A program made the translations under genes and the position numbers. DNA of 64,000 nucleotides from NIC37A-2 sp050289625 (GTDB taxonomy: Bacteria; Myxococcota_A; Polyangia; Polyangiales; Polyangiaceae), in the NCBI GenBank assembly GCA_050289625.1, contig JBNKGC010000002.1, forward strand, positions 28,236 through 92,235, given 5' to 3'. Each line of letters opens with the position of its first letter. Position 1 is the first letter of the stretch. Below, in pieces: positions 40,864-50,080 of the stretch. Under the pieces are notes generated by a model. It saw only the letters and a list, made by a program, of their open reading frames with translations. It did not search any database and was not told the origin of the DNA.

Positions 40864-42229
40864 ACCTCACTTCCTTTCCAGCGATGTCTCCCACGCCGGC
40901 TCGCGTCCAGTCCTCCGGCCGCGGCTCACGCAGCTGCGATATGAACGCGTTGGCAAGCGCGAAGACCAGGTCACGCGTGCCGCGATAGCCGACAGAACGT
41001 CTATGCTGTCCGCCGAGTCGATCGAAGATCGGAAAGCCCACCCTAAAGAGGGGCGTCCCGAGCCGCTCCGCAGCCATCCGGCCGTGGCTGTGCGTGAGTA
41101 AGAGGTCCACAGAGTTCCTTTCGACGCCAGCCTCCAGGTCGGAGAGATCTCCGACCACGACCTCCCCGCAGGGCACGTCTTCCAGTGCAGGCGAGCTCCC
41201 GGTCGACGAAACCGCAATCGGAATCTCGGCGCCTAGGGCATGGACGAGCTGCGACAACGCCAGCAGCAGATCCGGATCGGCGCCGATGGCGACCCGTCGC
41301 CCACCAAGCCAAAAGTGCCCATCGAGTAGCGCATCGACGAGCTGACTGCGCTGTCTAACGATAGCCGCCGGGGCAGGCTGGCGGCTGATATCCATGAGCA
41401 GAGAAACGAGCGCGTCGCTCGAAGCGAGGCCCGTAACTGACGGCAGCACGCTGAATGGGACCCCCGTACGTTCGCAGAGCACTTCTGCGGCAGAGCGCAT
41501 GTGCGCGCCGATTGCTATGGTGTGCGCCGCCTCACCCATCGCGGCGGCATCCTGAAGTCGCGTCCCCCCGAGGCTCGTGCCCACGTACTCCTGCGGTATG
41601 TTTCCATCGAGCGAACTCGACACATCCGGTAGGAAGGTAACCTGGAGTCCGAAACGCTCGACGATGTCCCGAAGCTCCTCAATGTCCCCTGGAGTCTGAT
41701 GAACGCCAGGCAAGATGTTGATCCGTCGCAGGTCGCGAATGCCTCGGGCCGGTTTCACAAGCTCCCGAAGCGCCGCTGCGGTCGCTTTGGACCAACCTTC
41801 CTCGAGCGCGCCGTTGAAGTCCGGCGTCGACGCGAACGCAACGGCAACATCGTCTAGCTCGCGGCACCTTTCCCGGATAACTTTGAGCTCGCCCTCGAAG
41901 TCCTCACCGCGCGTCTCCACCAGAGCGGTCGAAGCAACGCCGATGAAACGCGGCTTCATGCGCTTCGTCACATTCAACAGCGCTTCCTGGAGGTTATCGC
42001 GACCACCCAGCACCGTTGCAGCCTCATTCATCGCGGTCGTCTGTAGAGGGATCGCCTCCTTGAAATGGCGAACAGCCAGTACGAGCGCAAAAGACGTGCA
42101 GCCCTGGGAACCGTGAAAGAGCGGGACGGCCCCCTCGATCCCGAGATACGCGAGTGCCGCACCGAGAGGCGCGGACGACTTCAGTGGATTGACCGAGCAG
42201 GACTTCTTCGCGTGAACGACTTTGGCCAT
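40850..42229 (-). CDS. nifN: NifN, FeMo-co scaffold beta subunit
   Basis: NifN (459 aa) with NifE forms the scaffold where NifB-co becomes FeMo-co. The sequence is NifK/N-type: SCSVNPLKSSAPLGAALAYL, VPLFHGSQGCTSFALVLAVR, STALVETRGEDFEGELKVIR, INILPGVHQTPGDIEEL and the NifN signature PLFRVGFPIFDRLGGQHR. It lacks the P-cluster Cys set of NifK and the N-terminal extension, as expected. It begins three bases after the nifE stop and overlaps nifX, so nifE, nifN and nifX are translationally coupled. Confidence 0.96.
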   Translation of the reverse strand: MAKVVHAKKSCSVNPLKSSAPLGAALAYLGIEGAVPLFHGSQGCTSFALVLAVRHFKEAIPLQTTAMNEAATVLGGRDNLQEALLNVTKRMKPRFIGVASTALVETRGEDFEGELKVIRERCRELDDVAVAFASTPDFNGALEEGWSKATAAALRELVKPARGIRDLRRINILPGVHQTPGDIEELRDIVERFGLQVTFLPDVSSSLDGNIPQEYVGTSLGGTRLQDAAAMGEAAHTIAIGAHMRSAAEVLCERTGVPFSVLPSVTGLASSDALVSLLMDISRQPAPAAIVRQRSQLVDALLDGHFWLGGRRVAIGADPDLLLALSQLVHALGAEIPIAVSSTGSSPALEDVPCGEVVVGDLSDLEAGVERNSVDLLLTHSHGRMAAERLGTPLFRVGFPIFDRLGGQHRRSVGYRGTRDLVFALANAFISQLREPRPEDWTRAGVGDIAGKEVRYVDA

Positions 42230-42232
42230 TCC

Positions 42233-43633
42233 TCAGCTCCTCCTCTCCGCGGGTTCCCAAGGTGCGGGACGCCGCACCTCACGCCATACCGGATTGTTGA
42301 TCTCGAGGTCCAGTTGGCGCACCAGCTCCACCATGCCCTCGTATCCGGCATACGCATGATGCCGTTCCTGATTGATGTCCAGCCATGGCGTGCGCGCCTT
42401 CAGGGCCACGAACTGAGTTCGACCACCCGACAAGAGAATGTCCGCTTCGCCGCGCGCAAGCTGCTCGTACATCTCTCGAGGAGGAATCGACTCCACCAGG
42501 TGCGGATCCTCCATGATGGCTTTGACCCGCTCTTTGTCTTCACTCGTGGATTTGCGCACCGAGGTAGCCACGACGATCATGCCCACCTCCTGGAGTGCAG
42601 ACACTACTGACCACGACTTGACCCCACCGGTGTAGAGGAGGACCCGTTTACCCTCGAGCCGCTCGCGATACGTTCGAAGGCGCTCCGAGACGCGAGCCTC
42701 CTCGCGCGCAACGAGACTTTCAGCGCGCAGGATCAGATCCTCGGGAGCGCCCCGCTGGACCAACATGCGACAAAGAGTTCGAATCGCCGAGGAAGTGTCT
42801 TCAACACCGTAGAAGGAGCCCTCGAAGTACGGGATACCGTAACGCTCCTCCATCTTTCGGGCCAGATTGATGAGTGCCGTCGAGCAAACCATCATGTTGA
42901 CGCTTGCACGATGGCAGGAAGCGACGTCCCGGTAGCGTGCATCCCCGGTTACACACGCGCGCAACCGTATGCCTAGCTCCTGGAGCAGAGGGAGTACCTG
43001 CCACAGCTCCCCCGAAAGGTTGTACTCGCCGAGGATGTTGACATCCAGGGGAGATACCTCGGTCGGCTCGATGGTCCCAATGACATGGTCAAGCAGTGCC
43101 TCCCCAGCGAGTTTGTTGCCGAGGTTTTTCGAACCGACGAAACCCGGCGCATCCACAGGAATGACGGGCACCCCCAGTTTCTTCGACGCGTGCTTGCAAA
43201 CTGCCTGCACGTCGTCGCCGATCAACGCAGGGACACAAGTCGTGTAAACGAAGACCGCTGGCGGACCAAAACGCTCGACGATCTCACGAATCGCTTTATA
43301 GAGGCGTTTCTCCCCATTCCCCATGACGATGTCCATCTCGGACAGGTCCGTGGTGAAACCACTCCGATAGATCAGCGGCCCCGAGGATGCAGCGTGTCGG
43401 TTATCCCAACCGTTTCCCTCACACGCGAGTGGACCGTGGACAACGTGAGCAGCGTCTGTGATCGGTTGAAGGGCAATCTTCGCTCCATCAAAGGCGCATC
43501 CGCCGGCAGCCGCGCCCGGGGTCAGCGGTTTCTGGCACCCCTTCTTGCGTTCTTTTTCGCCCTTGGCTTGGTTCTTCTCACAACCCGGTTCTTCGAAAAG
43601 ATCCAGAACTTTGGCCTTCAACGCGTCGCCCAT
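42233..43633 (-). CDS. nifE: NifE, FeMo-co scaffold alpha subunit
   Basis: NifE (466 aa), partner of NifN on the FeMo-co scaffold. Visible features: EPGCEKNQAKGEKERKKGC at the N-terminus, GCAFDGAKIALQPITDAAHV with a cluster-binding Cys, HGPLACEGNGWDNRHAASSG, YTTCVPALIGDDVQAV, and the C-terminal ERHHAYAGYEGMVELVRQL where NifD carries the homologous FeMo-co region. The start at 43633 (MGDALKAKVLD) is chosen since a GGAG lies at the right distance; the frame upstream uses a non-standard TTG. It lies 122 bp after nifK. Confidence 0.96.
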   Translation of the reverse strand: MGDALKAKVLDLFEEPGCEKNQAKGEKERKKGCQKPLTPGAAAGGCAFDGAKIALQPITDAAHVVHGPLACEGNGWDNRHAASSGPLIYRSGFTTDLSEMDIVMGNGEKRLYKAIREIVERFGPPAVFVYTTCVPALIGDDVQAVCKHASKKLGVPVIPVDAPGFVGSKNLGNKLAGEALLDHVIGTIEPTEVSPLDVNILGEYNLSGELWQVLPLLQELGIRLRACVTGDARYRDVASCHRASVNMMVCSTALINLARKMEERYGIPYFEGSFYGVEDTSSAIRTLCRMLVQRGAPEDLILRAESLVAREEARVSERLRTYRERLEGKRVLLYTGGVKSWSVVSALQEVGMIVVATSVRKSTSEDKERVKAIMEDPHLVESIPPREMYEQLARGEADILLSGGRTQFVALKARTPWLDINQERHHAYAGYEGMVELVRQLDLEINNPVWREVRRPAPWEPAERRS

Positions 43634-43755
43634 GGCGGTGCACTCCAACGGCAGGATGATGGTTTCTTGTTAGAGGCTTGAGGTGCACCGCGCCGGCGAC
43701 GACACGGAACGAAGATCGTCTCGCGGCGCGGTGACACCTCGTATAGCCAGACGCA

Positions 43756-45291
43756 TCAGCGAGTTAGATCGTATGAATAGTCGGTAACTCCGGGTTCGTT
43801 CGTGTCGACATCGAGCTTATCGAAGATCTTGTCGAGCAAAGTCACGAGGACGCGCAGCGCCCCCTGATATCCCCACACGGGAAAGCGATGATGATGGTGA
43901 CGATCGAAGATTGGGAACGCGAGCCGGATGAGAGGCGTGCCGATGTCACGCTCGAGGTACTTGCCGTACGAGTTGCCAATCTGAAGGTCCACCGGTTCGG
44001 TGGCGAGGAGCGAACGCATGTGCCAGAGATCCTTGCCGGGGTAGGCCTTGCAGTCCTTCCCGTAAGGCGAGCTAGCAAAGAGCTCTTCCATCTTCTTGCC
44101 CCAAGCCGGGCTTCCATTGGTGGCAAGGCAGTGGCGTGGCTCCCCGCCCGTCTCCATGATGAAGCGTGCCATTCCGTATACGAAGTCGGGGTCACCATAG
44201 ATTGCGTAGGTCTTCCCGTGTAGCCAGCCCTGACTGTCGGCCATTGCGTCGACCAACCGACCTCGTTCGAGCCGCAGCGCCTCGGGGATCGGCTTACCGG
44301 ACAGCTCGGAGAGCTTCGTGAGGAGCTCATCAGTACCTGCAACTCCCATCGGGTACCGCAAGGCAGCGGTCTCGTGGCCAAGCTGCTCAGCCATCTGCAG
44401 AGTCTTGGGAGTGCAAGCTTCCTGGAGTGAGAGGGTCGCCTTCGCATTCAGCGAGTCCCGCGCTTCGTCGAGCGTGGTTCCCCCGGCAAACATGCGAAAC
44501 TCCCCGTCAGACGGAGTATCGAACTGGTCGGACACATCGGACACGATCGTGTACTCGATACCCATGAGCTCGAGAATGCGTTTGAGCTCCCGATTGTTCC
44601 CCACGGCAAACCCGTCGAACCCTGGGATGAGATTGATCTTACCGTTGGCTGTTCGCTCTTTGCCCTCCCAGAGGTACTCCAAGATGCCTTTGAGCATGTT
44701 GTCGTAGCCGGTCACGTGGCTACCAACGAATGCCGGCGTGTGGGCGTGAGGAACATCAAAGTCCGCCGGAACTGACCCTTTGTTCTTCGCCGTACGAATG
44801 AACGACTTCAGGTCGTCCCCGATGACCTCTGCCATACATGTCGTGGAAACGGCGATCATCTTCGGCTGGTACAGCGTATAGGTGTTCTTGAGGCCGTCGA
44901 CCATGTTGCTCAGCCCCCCGAACACCGCCGCGTCCTCCGTCATCGACGACGACACGCACGATGAGGGCTCTTTGAAGTGGCGTGCCAGATGGGAGCGGTA
45001 GTAGGCAACACACCCTTGAGACCCGTGCACGAAGCTCAACGTGCCTTCGAAACCACTGGCAACAAAGACCGCTCCGAGAGGCTGACATGCCTTGGCTGGA
45101 TTGACCGTGAGAGACTCTCGCTGAAAGTTCTTCTCGCGGTACTCCCACGACTTAGTCCAGTCGGCGATCTTCTGGACCTCGTCCCGGGGCGGCATATTCT
45201 CCGTCTCGCCCTTCTGCTTCAGCATCTCGACGTACTCGGGTTGCCGGAATAGGGGGGCGTGATCTAGGACCTTATCTGCTGATTGAGGCAT
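43756..45291 (-). CDS. nifK: Nitrogenase MoFe protein beta chain NifK
   Basis: Beta subunit (511 aa) of dinitrogenase, sharing the P-cluster with NifD. P-cluster ligands are visible in NPAKACQPLGAVFVASGF, SFVHGSQGCVAYYRSHL and VSTTCMAEVIGDDLKSFI; further family sequence is FVGSHVTGYDNMLKGIL and LIRLAFPIFDRHHHHRFPVW. The N-terminal arm (about residues 1-60, PPRDEVQKIADWTKSWEYRE) is of the Mo-nitrogenase type, longer than in VnfK or AnfK. An AAGGAA ribosome site precedes the ATG. It lies 160 bp after nifD and before nifE in the same operon. Confidence 0.97.
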   Translation of the reverse strand: MPQSADKVLDHAPLFRQPEYVEMLKQKGETENMPPRDEVQKIADWTKSWEYREKNFQRESLTVNPAKACQPLGAVFVASGFEGTLSFVHGSQGCVAYYRSHLARHFKEPSSCVSSSMTEDAAVFGGLSNMVDGLKNTYTLYQPKMIAVSTTCMAEVIGDDLKSFIRTAKNKGSVPADFDVPHAHTPAFVGSHVTGYDNMLKGILEYLWEGKERTANGKINLIPGFDGFAVGNNRELKRILELMGIEYTIVSDVSDQFDTPSDGEFRMFAGGTTLDEARDSLNAKATLSLQEACTPKTLQMAEQLGHETAALRYPMGVAGTDELLTKLSELSGKPIPEALRLERGRLVDAMADSQGWLHGKTYAIYGDPDFVYGMARFIMETGGEPRHCLATNGSPAWGKKMEELFASSPYGKDCKAYPGKDLWHMRSLLATEPVDLQIGNSYGKYLERDIGTPLIRLAFPIFDRHHHHRFPVWGYQGALRVLVTLLDKIFDKLDVDTNEPGVTDYSYDLTR

Positions 45292-45451
45292 GACGATTCC
45301 TTCTGCCGAAAGCGGCGAGTTCGAATTTAGGGGGGCGAGCGATTCAGCTAAACGGCTCGGCTTGCTTGCGGGGTCCGTCGCGATTCAGTGTTGCACGCGG
45401 ACCTTGGGTACCGGGCGTTCGACGAACGAACGCCCGGTAGCCCGGGGGGGC

Positions 45452-46930
45452 TCACTCGGCAGCCGCAGGCTGCTGCCAAGGTGCGTTGAATAGACCCCAC
45501 ACGGGGTTGTTGATGGCTAGGTCCATATCGCGGGCGAAAATCGCGAACCCGTCGTAGCCGTGGTAGGGACCGGAGTAGTCCCACGAGTGCATCTGACGGA
45601 ACGGGATGCCCATCTTCTGAACCGGGTACTTCTCCTTGATACCTGAGCCGACTAGATCGGGACGGATCCCTTCGATGAACTTTTCGAGTTCGTAGGCGGT
45701 CACGTCGTCGTAGATCAGCGTACCCTCCTTGGCGTAGTGACCGGTGCGCTGGTAGTCGTCCCCGTGACCGAACTCGTAGCCAGTGCCGACCACCTCCATG
45801 CCGAGGTCCTCGTACGCTGTAATGACGTGGCGAGGTCGCAGCCCGCCCACGTACAGCATGACTTTCTTGCCTTCGAGGCGCGGCCTGTACTTCGCGATCA
45901 CCTCGTCAGTGAGCTTCTTGTACTTCGCAATTACCCGCTCGGCACCTTCCTTGATCTTGTCATCGAACTGCGCCGCGATACGTCGCAAGCCGTCAGCGAT
46001 TTGAGTCGGCCCGAAGAAGTTGTACTCGGTCCACGGGATTCCGTACTTCTCTTCCATGTGCCGGCAGATGTAGTTCATCGAACGGTAGCAATGGATGAGG
46101 TTGAGCTTAGCCTTGGGCGCACGCTCAATCTCTGTGAGCGTCGCGTCACCCGACCAGTTGCCAACGACTCGGAGGCCCATCTCTTCGAGAAGAATGCGGG
46201 ATGACCAAGCATCGCCACCGATGTTGTAGTCACCGATCACGTTGACATCGTACGGACCAGCCTCATGCTCGACCTCACGCTTATCGAAAACCCAGTCACG
46301 AACGCTGTCGTTGGCGATATGGTGGCCCAGAGACTGGGATACGCCTCGGAAGCCTTCACAGCGGACCGGGACTATGGTCTTTCCACTCTCCTTGTTCTTT
46401 TTCCTGGCAACAGCCTCGATGTCGTCTCCAATCAAGCCGATTGGACATTCCGACTGAATCGTGATGCCCTTGGCCAGTGGGAACAGCTCGTTGATCTCAT
46501 CGATGATCTTTTCGAGCTTTTTGTCTCCCCCGAACACGATGTCTTTCTCCTGAAAGTCGGAGGTAAACTGCATCGTAACGAAGGTGTCGACGCCCGTATT
46601 TCCGATGTAGTAATTGCGACGCTGTGACCAGGAGTATTGTCCACAACCGACGGGACCGTGGCTGATGTGGACCATGTCCTTGACAGGTCCCCACACAACG
46701 CCTTTGGAACCGGCGTAGGCGCAGCCACGGATCGTCATCACGCCTGGGACGGACTTGATATTCGATTTCACGCTGCAGGCAGAGGTCTCACCCTCGGTGC
46801 CCTCTTCGGCAGCGTCAGCGGTATTGAGATGCTTCTTGCGCTTCTTCGCGAGCTTGTCTGGATAGGCTGCGAGCACTTCCTCGATCAGACGCGCGTGAAG
46901 CTCGGAGTCGTTTTGATACATGGCAGTCAT
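45452..46930 (-). CDS. nifD: Nitrogenase MoFe protein alpha chain NifD
   Basis: Alpha subunit (492 aa) of dinitrogenase carrying FeMo-co. P-cluster Cys lie in TIRGCAYAGSKGVVWGPV, HISHGPVGCGQYSWSQRRNY and IQSECPIGLIGDDIEAV; the FeMo-co Cys ligand is in NLIHCYRSMNYICRHMEEKY, and the His ligand near the C-terminus in RQMHSWDYSGPYHGYDGFAI. No delta-subunit gene (anfG/vnfG) is adjacent, so this is Mo-nitrogenase. A Lys/Glu-rich insert lies near residues 30-45 (AKKRKKHLNTADAAEEGTEG). Two starts are possible, 46930 (MTAMYQND) or 46921 (MYQND). It is 250 bp after nifH, with a strong hairpin between them. Confidence 0.97.
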   Translation of the reverse strand: MTAMYQNDSELHARLIEEVLAAYPDKLAKKRKKHLNTADAAEEGTEGETSACSVKSNIKSVPGVMTIRGCAYAGSKGVVWGPVKDMVHISHGPVGCGQYSWSQRRNYYIGNTGVDTFVTMQFTSDFQEKDIVFGGDKKLEKIIDEINELFPLAKGITIQSECPIGLIGDDIEAVARKKNKESGKTIVPVRCEGFRGVSQSLGHHIANDSVRDWVFDKREVEHEAGPYDVNVIGDYNIGGDAWSSRILLEEMGLRVVGNWSGDATLTEIERAPKAKLNLIHCYRSMNYICRHMEEKYGIPWTEYNFFGPTQIADGLRRIAAQFDDKIKEGAERVIAKYKKLTDEVIAKYRPRLEGKKVMLYVGGLRPRHVITAYEDLGMEVVGTGYEFGHGDDYQRTGHYAKEGTLIYDDVTAYELEKFIEGIRPDLVGSGIKEKYPVQKMGIPFRQMHSWDYSGPYHGYDGFAIFARDMDLAINNPVWGLFNAPWQQPAAAE

Positions 46931-47042
46931 GGTGCTTTGCCTTGGCTTGGGGTGTCGGTGAGGGGCGCTGCCGTGGGGCGCACGCCCGGATGACATGACG
47001 GTAGGCAGACCGGGCGCGAAGCGGGTCGCCTGTGAACCCGCG

Positions 47043-47087
47043 GTTTTCGAGGCCCCCCCGGGGTCGGATGAGGGGGGCCTCGAAAAC
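47043..47087 (-). terminator. Strong hairpin between nifH and nifD
   Basis: 16-bp perfect arms gttttcgaggcccccc / ggggggcctcgaaaac with a 13-base loop, 90 bases after the nifH stop. Its arms read A4/T4 at the ends, so it can act as attenuator or 3' stabiliser, giving more nifH than nifDK message. Confidence 0.85.
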
Positions 47088-47176
47088 TCTCCTCACATGG
47101 TCGCTTGTTCGTGAGTGCGGCACTCTCTTGTCGAGAGCGTTGCGCGGCCCGCCTCCACGGCAAACCGCGCGCTTCT

Positions 47177-48058
47177 TCAGGCCGTCGCTTCCTTGGCCTC
47201 GAGCTCCGCGAGCTGCTGCTCTTCGCTCTTCATGATCCCGAAGTCGAGGAGCATCTGCTCGAGCTCATCCATCGTGATCGGGGTCGGGATCGCACCCTGG
47301 CCCGAGTTGGCGTGAATCTTCTCCGCCAGCGCCCGGTATTCTCCGGCCTGCTTCGAGTCAGGGGCGTACTCGATCACCGTTTGGCGGCGGAGCTCGGCGT
47401 GCTGCACGACGTTGTCACGCGGCACGAAGTGGATCAGCTTGGAACCGAGGCGCTTTGCCAGCTCCTCGGAGAGCTCGAGCTCCTTGTCGGTTTGGCGCTC
47501 GTTGCAGATCAGACCGCCGAGGCGGACGCCCCCTGAGTGGGCGTACTTGAGAATACCCTTGGCGATGTTGTTTGCTGCGTAGAGCGCCATCATCTCGCCA
47601 GACATGACGATGTAGATCTCCTGCGCCTTGTTCTCCCGAATCGGCATGGCAAAGCCGCCGCAAACGACGTCACCGAGCACGTCATACGAGACGTAGTCCA
47701 CGTCGTCGTAGGCGCCGTTTTCTTCGAGGAAGTTGATCGAAGTGATGACACCGCGGCCGGCACAGCCCACGCCCGGTTCGGGACCACCCGACTCGACGCA
47801 CTTAATGCCCTTGTACCCGATCTTGAGTACGTCTTCGATTTCGAGATCCTCGACCGAGCCCTCGGCTGCCGCAAGCGACAGGACGGTATCCTGAGCCTTG
47901 GCATTGAGAATCAGACGAGTGGAGTCGGCCTTGGGGTCACAGCCGACGATCAGGATCTTCTGGCCGAGATCGACCAGGGCTGCGAGCGTGTTCTGGGAGG
48001 TGGTCGATTTCCCGATCCCGCCCTTTCCATAAAACGCAATCTGACGAAGGTTGCCCAT
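47177..48058 (-). CDS. nifH: Nitrogenase iron protein NifH
   Basis: Fe protein (293 aa), an ATP-dependent reductase of the MoFe protein, also needed for FeMo-co and P-cluster maturation. P-loop GKGGIGKS at residues 11-18; [4Fe-4S] ligands Cys99 (GPEPGVGCAGRGVI) and Cys133 (VLGDVVCGGFAMPIREN); switch II in between. Arg102 (CAGRG) is the site ADP-ribosylated by DraT in other diazotrophs; no draT/draG is in the window. The C-terminal tail (KSEEQQLAELEAKEATA) is longer and acidic. The start follows an AGGA site. It is the first gene of the nifHDKENX unit and has the best NifA/sigma-54 promoter upstream. Confidence 0.98.
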   Translation of the reverse strand: MGNLRQIAFYGKGGIGKSTTSQNTLAALVDLGQKILIVGCDPKADSTRLILNAKAQDTVLSLAAAEGSVEDLEIEDVLKIGYKGIKCVESGGPEPGVGCAGRGVITSINFLEENGAYDDVDYVSYDVLGDVVCGGFAMPIRENKAQEIYIVMSGEMMALYAANNIAKGILKYAHSGGVRLGGLICNERQTDKELELSEELAKRLGSKLIHFVPRDNVVQHAELRRQTVIEYAPDSKQAGEYRALAEKIHANSGQGAIPTPITMDELEQMLLDFGIMKSEEQQLAELEAKEATA

Positions 48059-48139
48059 GTTACTTCTGTCCTCTGTTCAATCGTGTAGTTTTCGGTTGCG
48101 CGGCTTCGCGTGTTCGACCGCCCTCGCCGGGGGGCCAGT

Positions 48140-48154
48140 GCATCCGGTGTGCCA
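48140..48154 (-). promoter_or_regulatory. Sigma-54 promoter of nifH
   Basis: Minus strand TGGCACACCGGATGC: exact TGGCAC, N5, ATGC; 82 bases upstream of the nifH ATG. Confidence 0.92.
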
Positions 48155-48219
48155 ACTGTCCCGTCCTCCCGAGGAGCGAAGAAAACGCGCAAAACAAGGG
48201 GTGCCCACGCGTTGCGACG

Positions 48220-48235
48220 TGTACGAGGTCCGACA
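48220..48235. promoter_or_regulatory. NifA upstream activator site of nifH
   Basis: TGTACGAGGTCCGACA: TGT-N10-ACA with CGACA in the right half, 65 bases upstream of the nifH -24 element. It may also act on the divergent modA promoter. Confidence 0.8.
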
Positions 48236-48539
48236 AACCGAACAACTTGGCCGCCCGTCGCGCGTCGACGCCCTCCCTCGCCCCGTCCCGAGCCTCCGAA
48301 TCTTTCGGGAAGAACCCACCGGAGAGTCGGCGTTCCTCCCCCCACTCAGGACGTGCAGATGGCGCCTTCGCTCAGTCGGACTCGATTCCGGACGGCCATT
48401 TCGGCCCAAATCCGGTTAGGGAGCCCTGAAATGCGGCAACCCGGGCGTCCAGACGGGCACCCCCGGCTCTTGTTTTCCAACCTCGCTCCAGACCGCTTCA
48501 AGTAGAGGCGGCCGCATAGCCTTCCGAAGAGAGCCTGGG

Positions 48540-48554
48540 TGGTATGCGGTTTGC
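48540..48554 (+). promoter_or_regulatory. Candidate sigma-54 promoter of modABC
   Basis: TGGTATGCGGTTTGC: GG-N10-GC spacing, perfect TTGC -12 and TGG -24, 55 bases before the modA start. Confidence 0.65.
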
Positions 48555-48608
48555 TCCTCCACTCGGCACCGGTCGGACCTTCGCGCCCGGTGCCAGGAGA
48601 GATTCGGC

Positions 48609-49385
48609 ATGGGAAACATCAGAAAGCTCTGTTGCGTCGTGTTCGCGTGGGCTCTTCTCAGTTGCGAACGGGTCGACGCACTTGACGTTCACGTGGCGGT
48701 CGCCGCCAACTTTGCGCCGACGCTCGAGCTCATTGCGCCCGAGTTTCAGAAAGCCACGGGCCACCGCGTGGTTCCGAGCTCCGCGTCGAGCGGCCAGCTT
48801 TACGCCCAAATCGACGCTGGGGCGCCTTTCGACGTTTTCCTCTCGGCCGACGTCGCGCGACCGGAACGGGTCGTTAAAGCTGGTCTTGGCGTGTCCGGCA
48901 CCGAGTTCGTCTACGCAAGAGGGCGCCTCGTTCTCTGGAGCCCCGAGCGCGATTTGCTCAAAGACGGTGGCCGCGTGCTGTCCCGTGACGACTTGGGAGT
49001 CGTCGCCGTCCCGGATCCTCGGCTCGCACCATACGGTGCCGCCGGAGCGTCGGTGCTTCGTGCACTCGGACTCTGGGATGAATTGGAAGAGGAGGGACGG
49101 CTCGCCATTGCCAGCAGCGTGACCCAAGCTTATCAGTTTGTCGCGAGTGGAACGGCTCGCTTGGGCTTCGTTGCCCTATCTCAGGTCATCGACCGTTCCA
49201 GCGGAAGGCCACGAGGCTCCTATTGGATGCCTCCCAGCTCGCGAACACTTGATCAGGAGGCGGTGCTACTCGCGCGAGGTCGGCACAATGCCGGTGCGAC
49301 GGCGTTCCTCACCTTCCTGCGAAGCAACCCCAGGGCTCGCGCCCTGATTGCGAGCAACGGCTACTTCGCTCCAGGGCACCTGTGA
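48609..49385 (+). CDS. modA: Molybdate-binding protein ModA
   Basis: Periplasmic molybdate-binding component (258 aa) of the ModABC transporter. The signal sequence (MGNIRKLCCVVFAWALLSC) ends in a lipobox-like LLSC, so it may be a lipoprotein. The mature part has AVAANFAPTLELIAPEFQKA, SSASSGQLYAQIDAGAPFDV, FLSADVARPERVV and the PYGAAGASVLRALG segment typical of ModA. The oxyanion Ser/Ala sites are in the SGQLYAQ and DVFLSAD motifs. It begins an operon with modB (four-base overlap) and modC, divergent from nifH, so Mo uptake is coupled to nitrogenase. Confidence 0.94.
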   Translation: MGNIRKLCCVVFAWALLSCERVDALDVHVAVAANFAPTLELIAPEFQKATGHRVVPSSASSGQLYAQIDAGAPFDVFLSADVARPERVVKAGLGVSGTEFVYARGRLVLWSPERDLLKDGGRVLSRDDLGVVAVPDPRLAPYGAAGASVLRALGLWDELEEEGRLAIASSVTQAYQFVASGTARLGFVALSQVIDRSSGRPRGSYWMPPSSRTLDQEAVLLARGRHNAGATAFLTFLRSNPRARALIASNGYFAPGHL

Positions 49386-50080
49386 GTCAGAGTTTGCTGA
49401 GCAGCGCCGACACGGAAGCCCTCTTGCTCTCTCTGCGCTTGGCGCTCTTGACCAGTGCCACGTTGCTCGTGCTGTGCACGCCGGTTGCTCTCTGGCTGTC
49501 CCTGAGTCGGTCGCGCATCGTGCCAGTCGCCCACGCCCTTTTCTCGATGCCTCTCGTATTGCCTCCCACGGTTCTCGGCTTCTACCTGCTTCTGTGGCTC
49601 GGCCCCCACGGCATGCTCGGGAGGGCCGTTTCCGCACTAGGTCTACCAACTCCGGCGTTCTCGTTTTCCGGGCTGTGGATAGCGTCCCTCGTAGTGTCGG
49701 CACCGTTCGTGATCCAACCACTCCACACGTCGTTCTCGAGCTTGGGGAAACGCCCCTGGGAAGCCGCCGCCACCCTGCGAGCCTCTCCCGCGACAGCATT
49801 CTTCCGCGTCGTCCTTCCCATGGCACGGCGTGGGTACCTAGCCGCCTTCGTCTTGTCTTTCGCGCACACCTTGGGAGAGTTCGGTGTGGTCCTCATGGTG
49901 GGCGGAAACATCCTTGGGCGCACGCGCACGCTTTCGACCGCCATTTTTGGGCATGTCGAGGGGCTCGACTATACGGCAGCACACCGGCTCTCGGCAGTCC
50001 TCGTTTGTTTCGGCTTCGCCATGGTGAGCGTGGTTCAGCTCACTCTGCGAAGCAGCTCGATCGGTGATGATTGCCCATGA
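49382..50080 (+). CDS. modB: Molybdate ABC transporter permease ModB
   Basis: Inner-membrane permease (232 aa) with about five membrane helices (ALLTSATLLVLCTPVALWLS, HALFSMPLVLPPTVLGFYL and others) and the EAA loop (SSLGKRPWEAAATLRASPAT). It starts with GTG whose bases overlap the modA stop (GTGA), and ends by overlapping modC (ATGA), so the three genes are translationally coupled. The sequence is of the ModB type, including AAFVLSFAHTLGEFGVVLMV near the C-terminus. Confidence 0.94.
   Translation: MSQSLLSSADTEALLLSLRLALLTSATLLVLCTPVALWLSLSRSRIVPVAHALFSMPLVLPPTVLGFYLLLWLGPHGMLGRAVSALGLPTPAFSFSGLWIASLVVSAPFVIQPLHTSFSSLGKRPWEAAATLRASPATAFFRVVLPMARRGYLAAFVLSFAHTLGEFGVVLMVGGNILGRTRTLSTAIFGHVEGLDYTAAHRLSAVLVCFGFAMVSVVQLTLRSSSIGDDCP

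Noticed and set aside
45452..46930. Alternative (V or Fe-only) nitrogenase
   Set aside because: No anfG/vnfG gene lies between nifD and nifK, and the NifK N-terminal arm and NifD motifs are of the Mo type.
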